Positions 59,279-64,000 of a stretch of DNA of 64,000 nucleotides are shown one piece after another. Position 1 is the first letter of the stretch; each line of letters starts with the position of its first letter. A model generated the notes under the pieces. The model was given only the letters and a program-made list of their open reading frames with translations, had not been told where the DNA came from and searched no databases. A program made the position numbers and the translations under genes. Source of the stretch: Quercus robur (taxonomy: Eukaryota > Streptophyta > Magnoliopsida > Fagales > Fagaceae); NCBI RefSeq assembly GCF_932294415.1, contig NC_065536.1:44476354-44540353 (forward strand). Direction: 5' to 3'.

Positions 59279-60881
59279 ATGTCTGAAGTTGTTGTCTCTT
59301 CGTCTAGTAATAGTGTAGATAAAGCTATAAAGAAGTACCATGACTCCACCAATTATAGTGGTTCTAGTAGCAGTAGTAGTAGTAGTAGTAGTAGTGGGAA
59401 TACCACGAATGAGGAATACACCTCTGGTGTTCCTAGGGTTCCTCTAGAGGTTTTCCAGGAACATCTTAGGATGAGGGCAACTTTCGGGTCTCGGGCTAGC
59501 ACCTCGACGAGTATTCCTTCGTCCCCTCCTTTAGACGAAGTAGAAACCGTGTACAATTGTGCTATAGGCATTCCTTCCAAAACAGATGAAAGGAGGCTTG
59601 CAGCACTTAGGAGTTAGTACCAGATCCTAAACGACCTTAACCCTAGGTTAGCCGTCCGTGGAGAGTGGTGTTGCAACCCTCGTTTTGGGATAGGCATCTA
59701 TGAAACTTATATTTTGGGGGGACTTAGGTTACCCCTTAATGCTTTTGCTAGAGAATTACTCACTAGGCTAGGTTTAGGAGTGTGTCAACTTAACCCTAAC
59801 TCATGGAGATTGATCATCTCTATGCAAGTTTTGTGGAGGGAGGTGTTTGAAGGGGATCTTCCTCTCATTGTGGATGAGTTCATCTTTTGCTACAAACCCT
59901 CTGAGATTAACCAATCTCTTGGCTTCTATCAATTCACAGCCAGGGGTAAAGATTGTAGATTAATCAAGTCCTTGGTAACACCTGACAGAAACTGGAAGAC
60001 GGAGTTTTTCTTCGTCTCTGGTTTCTGTTCTAGGCACCTTGTTAAGGTTGGCAGGGATCCATTTACCCCTTACACTGGAGAATTAGGAAACCTTCATCCT
60101 GAAGGTTTGTTTTGTTTTGCTTTGTTGTTGTTTTTTTTTTTTTTAAGTGTTTTTATCTTTTGCTTATAATCATCTAACTTTTTTTTTTTTTTTTTAGCTG
60201 TTGGACAACCCTCTTTAAGCAAATTCCACTATGGCCGTGTCCACAGAGCACGTCTACACGCTGATAGGAGTTTTCACTCATTGGTGACCCTTCAACATCT
60301 TTCTACATGGGGACTTGGTCCTGAGCCATCTGTTGAAGCCCTTGCTCACGAGCTCACTGTCCGCAGATATGAGTCTTCTTTTTACTTAGAAATTACCTAA
60401 GTACTATTTGACTTATACTTTTTAACTAACACTTTATGCTTTTCTTTTAGGGATGACAACCATGAAGGAGAATAAGGGGAAGGATGTGGTGGACAAGGCA
60501 ACTAGGCCTGAGGCTCAATCCCAGCCTTATCCTTCTGTTGCGGACAAAAGAAAAACTTTGCCCAAGACGCTGGACTTGGGAAACCCTCCCAGTCGTCGAG
60601 GGAAGAAGGCGAAGCATGGGTCGTCCAGGCCTAGGATTGCCAAGTCTAGTCTTCCCACCTCCCAGCCGTCTGTCCTAATTTTTGATGTTGACTCGTCCAT
60701 TCCCATTGAAGTCACTCCGGCCAAGACCACTGCTCCCATCTCGTCTCAACCTTCCCAGAGGGTCCCTATGAACCTTTTGGAAAATGAGGACTTAGCTTGG
60801 GAGAGGTTTAAAAAGGCTATAACTAGTGAGGACGTGGCTGCGTGCTATGACATGTCCTTGAAAGAATTTGAGCATTCATGA
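59279..60881 (+). pseudogene. Opposite-strand gene (aORF) of element 2, nearly open
   Basis: From ATG 59279: a Ser-rich N-terminus (MSEVVVSSSSNSVDKA, then a run of Ser), GVPRVPLEVFQEHLRMRATF, LGGLRLPLNAFARELLTRLG and FIFCYKPSEINQSLGFYQF. A GT donor follows at 60105 (after LHPE), acceptor TTAG at 60197, AVGQPSLSKFHYGRVHRARL, a second intron and a basic Lys/Pro/Ser-rich tail (60453-60881). One TAG at 59615-59617 breaks the first exon. The second intron has ATATGAG where a GTATGAG donor would be expected (60367). This class of retroelement protein has no established function. Confidence 0.7.
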
Positions 60882-62112
60882 TCTTTCCAAGGTAATCACT
60901 TTTACCTCGTCTTGTCTTAGTAATATGTATATGTATATTTGTTTTTTTTTTTTTATGAGGTCCATTGTTTAGGACCATTTAAAATTGTTCAAGTACATTT
61001 CACTCGTCCATATTACTTAGGACAAGCTTTCAAACAGTTGCCTTTTAGGCTTTTATTTTATAAGGGTTTTTGGACAGCGGTCATCTACCCTTTTTCTAAA
61101 CTGATGAATGAATATTTATTTCCATCACTTCTTTTATTTACTATTGAACATATTATTGTATGGACGAATTTTTTATTTTATTTTATTCATGTCATTCATT
61201 ATATTGGTTTTAAGTGTGGTCCGTCCACTTATGAAGGCATTTGTCTCGTCCATGACAAGAATTTCCTTGTTTAATATCTTCACCATTCTTTAAAAAAAAT
61301 TTACAAGTATAACTCGCCTTACGAATGGCATTGGTTTTGCCAGCTTTAATTGTCCAAAGACTTAATAACTGGTTTTATTTTTGTCCATGGGACTCACCTT
61401 TTAGGCAAGACGTTTCCAGCTTTTCTCTTCCAAAGATTGGATTGTTTTGGCTGGTTATACTTATCCCTGGACTCTGAATATTCTTATGCGCGCACATTTC
61501 AACATCCATAAGTTGGACGAATATGATTCAGGCTTTACCTCGTCCATTGTTTAGACGAATGTGCCTTTATTCTTTGCTTTATCCCAATTTAAGGAAAGCT
61601 TAATAGACATTACCTCCCTACGTCCTAAGATTTTACTTGTCTTAGGCCATTAGCCTTCTTGTGGATGAGATCATGAAGATTAGAAATTCATACATCACAT
61701 ATATTGGAAATCCAAACTGTATACGTAACATACACATCGTCCACAAGCATGGCACATGCTTTAGAAGCCAGTGCCTTAGGGAATTAAGAATACATATAGA
61801 TCATTTAGGACTTTGTCCATAGTGCATAGTTTAAAAACAAGTACACCTTTAGGAGATTAAAATACAACACATAGTTCTAATAAAGAACACATGTAACAGA
61901 AAGCAAACACGTAATAGAAAGTATCAAACTTTATTTCGTCCAGAGTGACGTCTAGGATGATTTCGTCCATGATGCTCGTCCAGGCTAACTCCTTATTGAT
62001 AATATCCTCTTAAATGCTCGACATTCCAGGGGTGCTCTAGCTTTCTCCCATCCAGGGCTTCCAAGTAATATGACATTTGCCTTTTGCAATTAATAACCCT
62101 ATGGGGTCCTTC
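60882..62112. other. Spacer inside element 2
   Basis: No coding sequence recognised. The heptamer TCGTCCA (or TGGACGA) recurs here more often than chance would suggest. Confidence 0.5.
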
Positions 62113-64000
62113 CTAATTAGGTCCCAGTTTCCCATAGGCTGGATTTCTAGTTGCCAAGGAAACCCTTTTTAGAACGAGGTCTCCAATGTTGAAGCGTTTG
62201 GGTTTGACCATTGCATCATATTGTCGAGCCATGAGGTTTTTATACCTCGCAATCCTTTGCTCTGCGTTCATCCTTACTTCATCTATCAGATCAAGGTTGA
62301 GGAGAAGTTGCTCCTCATTATCCCCGTCCTGATACTTCATCACCCTGTGGTTCGCCATGTGCACTTCTACAGATATCACTGCTTTATAGGCTAGTTTGAA
62401 AGGAGTTTCCCTTGTGGAAGTCCTCACAGTCGTCCTATAAGCCCTTAAAACTCCTGGTAACTCGTTTGGCCATACTCCCTTTACCCCCTCAAACCAAATC
62501 TTAATGATTTTCAACAAGGATCGGTTTACCACTTCTGCTTGACCATTTGCTTGCGGGTGGGATGGTGAGGAATAATGATTCTTAATTCCAAAGTGCTTAC
62601 AAAAGTCCCTGAAAAACGTGTTATCAAATTATCGTCCATTGTCTGATATCAATACCCTAGGCACTCCAAACCTGCATACATTGTTCTTCCAGACAAAATT
62701 CTTGACATTCTGCTGTGTGATCTTTGCTAGGGGTTTTGCTTCCACCCACTTAGTGAAGTAGTCAATCCCTACCCCTAAAAACTTCATCTGCCTGGTTCCA
62801 AGTGGAAAGGAACCCAAGATATCCAGTCCCCATTGTGCAAAGGGCAATGGGGCCATCATCGGGGTGAGATACTTTTATGACTGCCTGGGGATGTTGCTGA
62901 AGCGTTAACATTAGTCACACACCTTGACGTAAGCCTTTACGTTTGCTTAAATAGTTGGCCAGTAGTAACCTGCATGAATGACTTTATGGACTAGTGCTCT
63001 TGCTCCTGAGTGGTTTCTTCATGCTCCTTCATGAACTTCCCTTAACACATAGTTTGATTCGTCTGGAGCTAAGCACCTTAAGTAAGGCTGAGAGAAGCCC
63101 ATTTTATATAGTACTTCATCTATGAGAACATACTTGGCAGTTTTGATCCTCAATCTTCTGGCCTCATCCTTAGCCTTCGGAAGTCTACCATTTTTGAGAT
63201 TAAGTAGTATTGGAGTCATCCAATTTTCTTCATCTTCAACCTGCTGTATCTTTGGAAGATCTATACTCGGCATGTATTAGACTTTGTCATACTCGTCCAT
63301 GGCCCCTCCTGCTGAAGCTGCTTTTGCCAAAACGTCTGCTTCCATGTTTTCCTCCCTCGGGAGCTGAACAAAACTGGCTTCTTTAAATTTTTTGACTAGC
63401 TGCTTCACCCTGCTTAAGTACTTCTTCATTCGATCTTCTTTAGCTTCACACATTTCATTCACTTGATTGATAATCAACTGTGAATCCCCTTGGACGACTA
63501 CTAACTTTGCCCCTAAGGACTTAGCCAATTTCAATCCTTTAAGGAGAGTTTCATATTCTGCTTCATTATTGGTGATTTGGTATTGTAGACAGGTTGCATA
63601 TTTCAACTTATCTCCTTCTGGGAATTTAAGTATAACTCTAATTCCTCTAGCATATAACGTGAACGAGCCATCCACATTAATAACCCACCTTTGAACTTCA
63701 TCCACCCCATCTTGCTCACCTTGGTTGGGAGTGAACTCTACAATGAAATTTGCCAATACCTGAGCTTTTGTCGCATTCCTTGGTTGGTACCTGACATCAA
63801 ACTCGCTGAGTTCTATGACCCATTGGACTAGTCATCCTACGGCTTCCAATTTGTTCATTGCCTTCTTTAGTGGATGGGTTGTCAAGACATTTATGACATA
63901 AGCCTGAAAGTAATGCCTTAACTTTCTAGAAGCTGTGACCAAAGCAAATGCTAGCTTTTCCATCATGAGGTATCGTCCTTCTGCCCCTCTTAGCTTTAAG
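62113..64000 (-). pseudogene. pol of element 2: integrase and two RNase H domains (broken)
   Basis: At the right edge a gypsy RNase H end is read (LAFALVTASRKLRHYFQAYV, then THPLKKAMNKLEAVG). Next is a second RNase H of the archaeal type (63756-63280: INVDGSFT, NNEAEYETLLKGL, VVQGDSQLIINQV). Then comes the zinc-binding part of integrase (about 63080-62880), its catalytic core (62859-62629: GLDILGSFPLG, DYFTKWVEAKPL, ISDNGR) and its C-terminus (62532-62113: LPGVLRAYRTTVRTSTRETP). Stops or shifts at several joints (near 63275, 62880, 62628, 62535) show that the frame is not intact. Confidence 0.85.

Larger units (their letters stand above)
58239..64000 (-). mobile_element. Ty3/gypsy (Tat-like) LTR retrotransposon, element 2, cut by the window edge
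   Basis: Sense is the minus strand. Visible from left: 3' LTR (58239-58917), a purine-rich tract on the minus strand (AAGGGGGCAA at 58918-58930), the opposite-strand gene (59279-60881), about 1.2 kb of spacer, integrase (62860-62113) and two RNase H domains (63756-63280 and right of it). The rest of pol, gag and the 5' LTR lie beyond 64000. The double RNase H and the opposite-strand gene both fit the Tat lineage. Confidence 0.85.

Noticed and set aside
1-64000. CRISPR array, bacterial operons or replication origin
   Set aside because: No spaced identical repeats or operon-like gene strings. The sequence is plant nuclear in all respects.

Overview
This is a plant nuclear genomic window: AT-rich, with canonical GT-AG introns, long poly-A/T and dinucleotide tracts, and about half of the sequence made of transposable elements. 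The coding style and element families (a plant RBOH gene, plant L1-type LINEs, MuDR-like and Tat-like elements) point to a eudicot, probably a woody one. Some element proteins remind me of repeats seen in Fagales such as oak, but that is recollection and not a test. There are two host genes that I can read to completion.

Layout. 330-1716 is an inverted-repeat element that seems to carry a captured piece of a host gene. 2785-8478 is a near full-length LINE on the minus strand with an 18-bp target-site duplication (TSD). 8652-10496 is an odd LINE fragment missing its 3' part, between 47-bp direct repeats. 13466-18582 is a 12-exon respiratory burst oxidase homolog (RBOH, D/C-like, 929 residues) with two W-boxes and a TATA box upstream. 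18.6-26.2 kb is gene-poor and holds small elements, including a hAT-type MITE with a perfect 8-bp TSD and a short LINE 3' end with a 12-bp TSD.

26245-33110 is a complete Mutator-like element (MULE): about 264-bp terminal inverted repeats, a perfect 9-bp TSD, a decayed transposase on the plus strand, and a convergent, still open two-exon gene on the minus strand for a GRF-type zinc-finger protein with a coiled coil and a C-terminal membrane segment. This two-gene layout, with one gene starting from each end, resembles maize MuDR (mudrA/mudrB) but with an unrelated second protein. It is the most interesting object in the window.

36016-42616 is a Ty3/gypsy Tat-like LTR retrotransposon (minus strand, TSD GGTTT) that has lost RNase H and integrase. 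A second Tat-like element starts at 58239 and runs off the right edge. Both carry an extra gene on the opposite strand between pol and the 3' LTR, each with its own TATA box. 44428-47930 is an internally deleted LINE with a 16-bp TSD. 52504-57341 is a two-exon TVP38/TMEM64 (SNARE-associated Golgi domain) gene on the minus strand. Its 4-kb intron is filled with old LINE and gypsy fragments, and its last exon end is repeated as an exact 203-bp tandem duplication. All family calls come from reading translations by eye; no database search was run.
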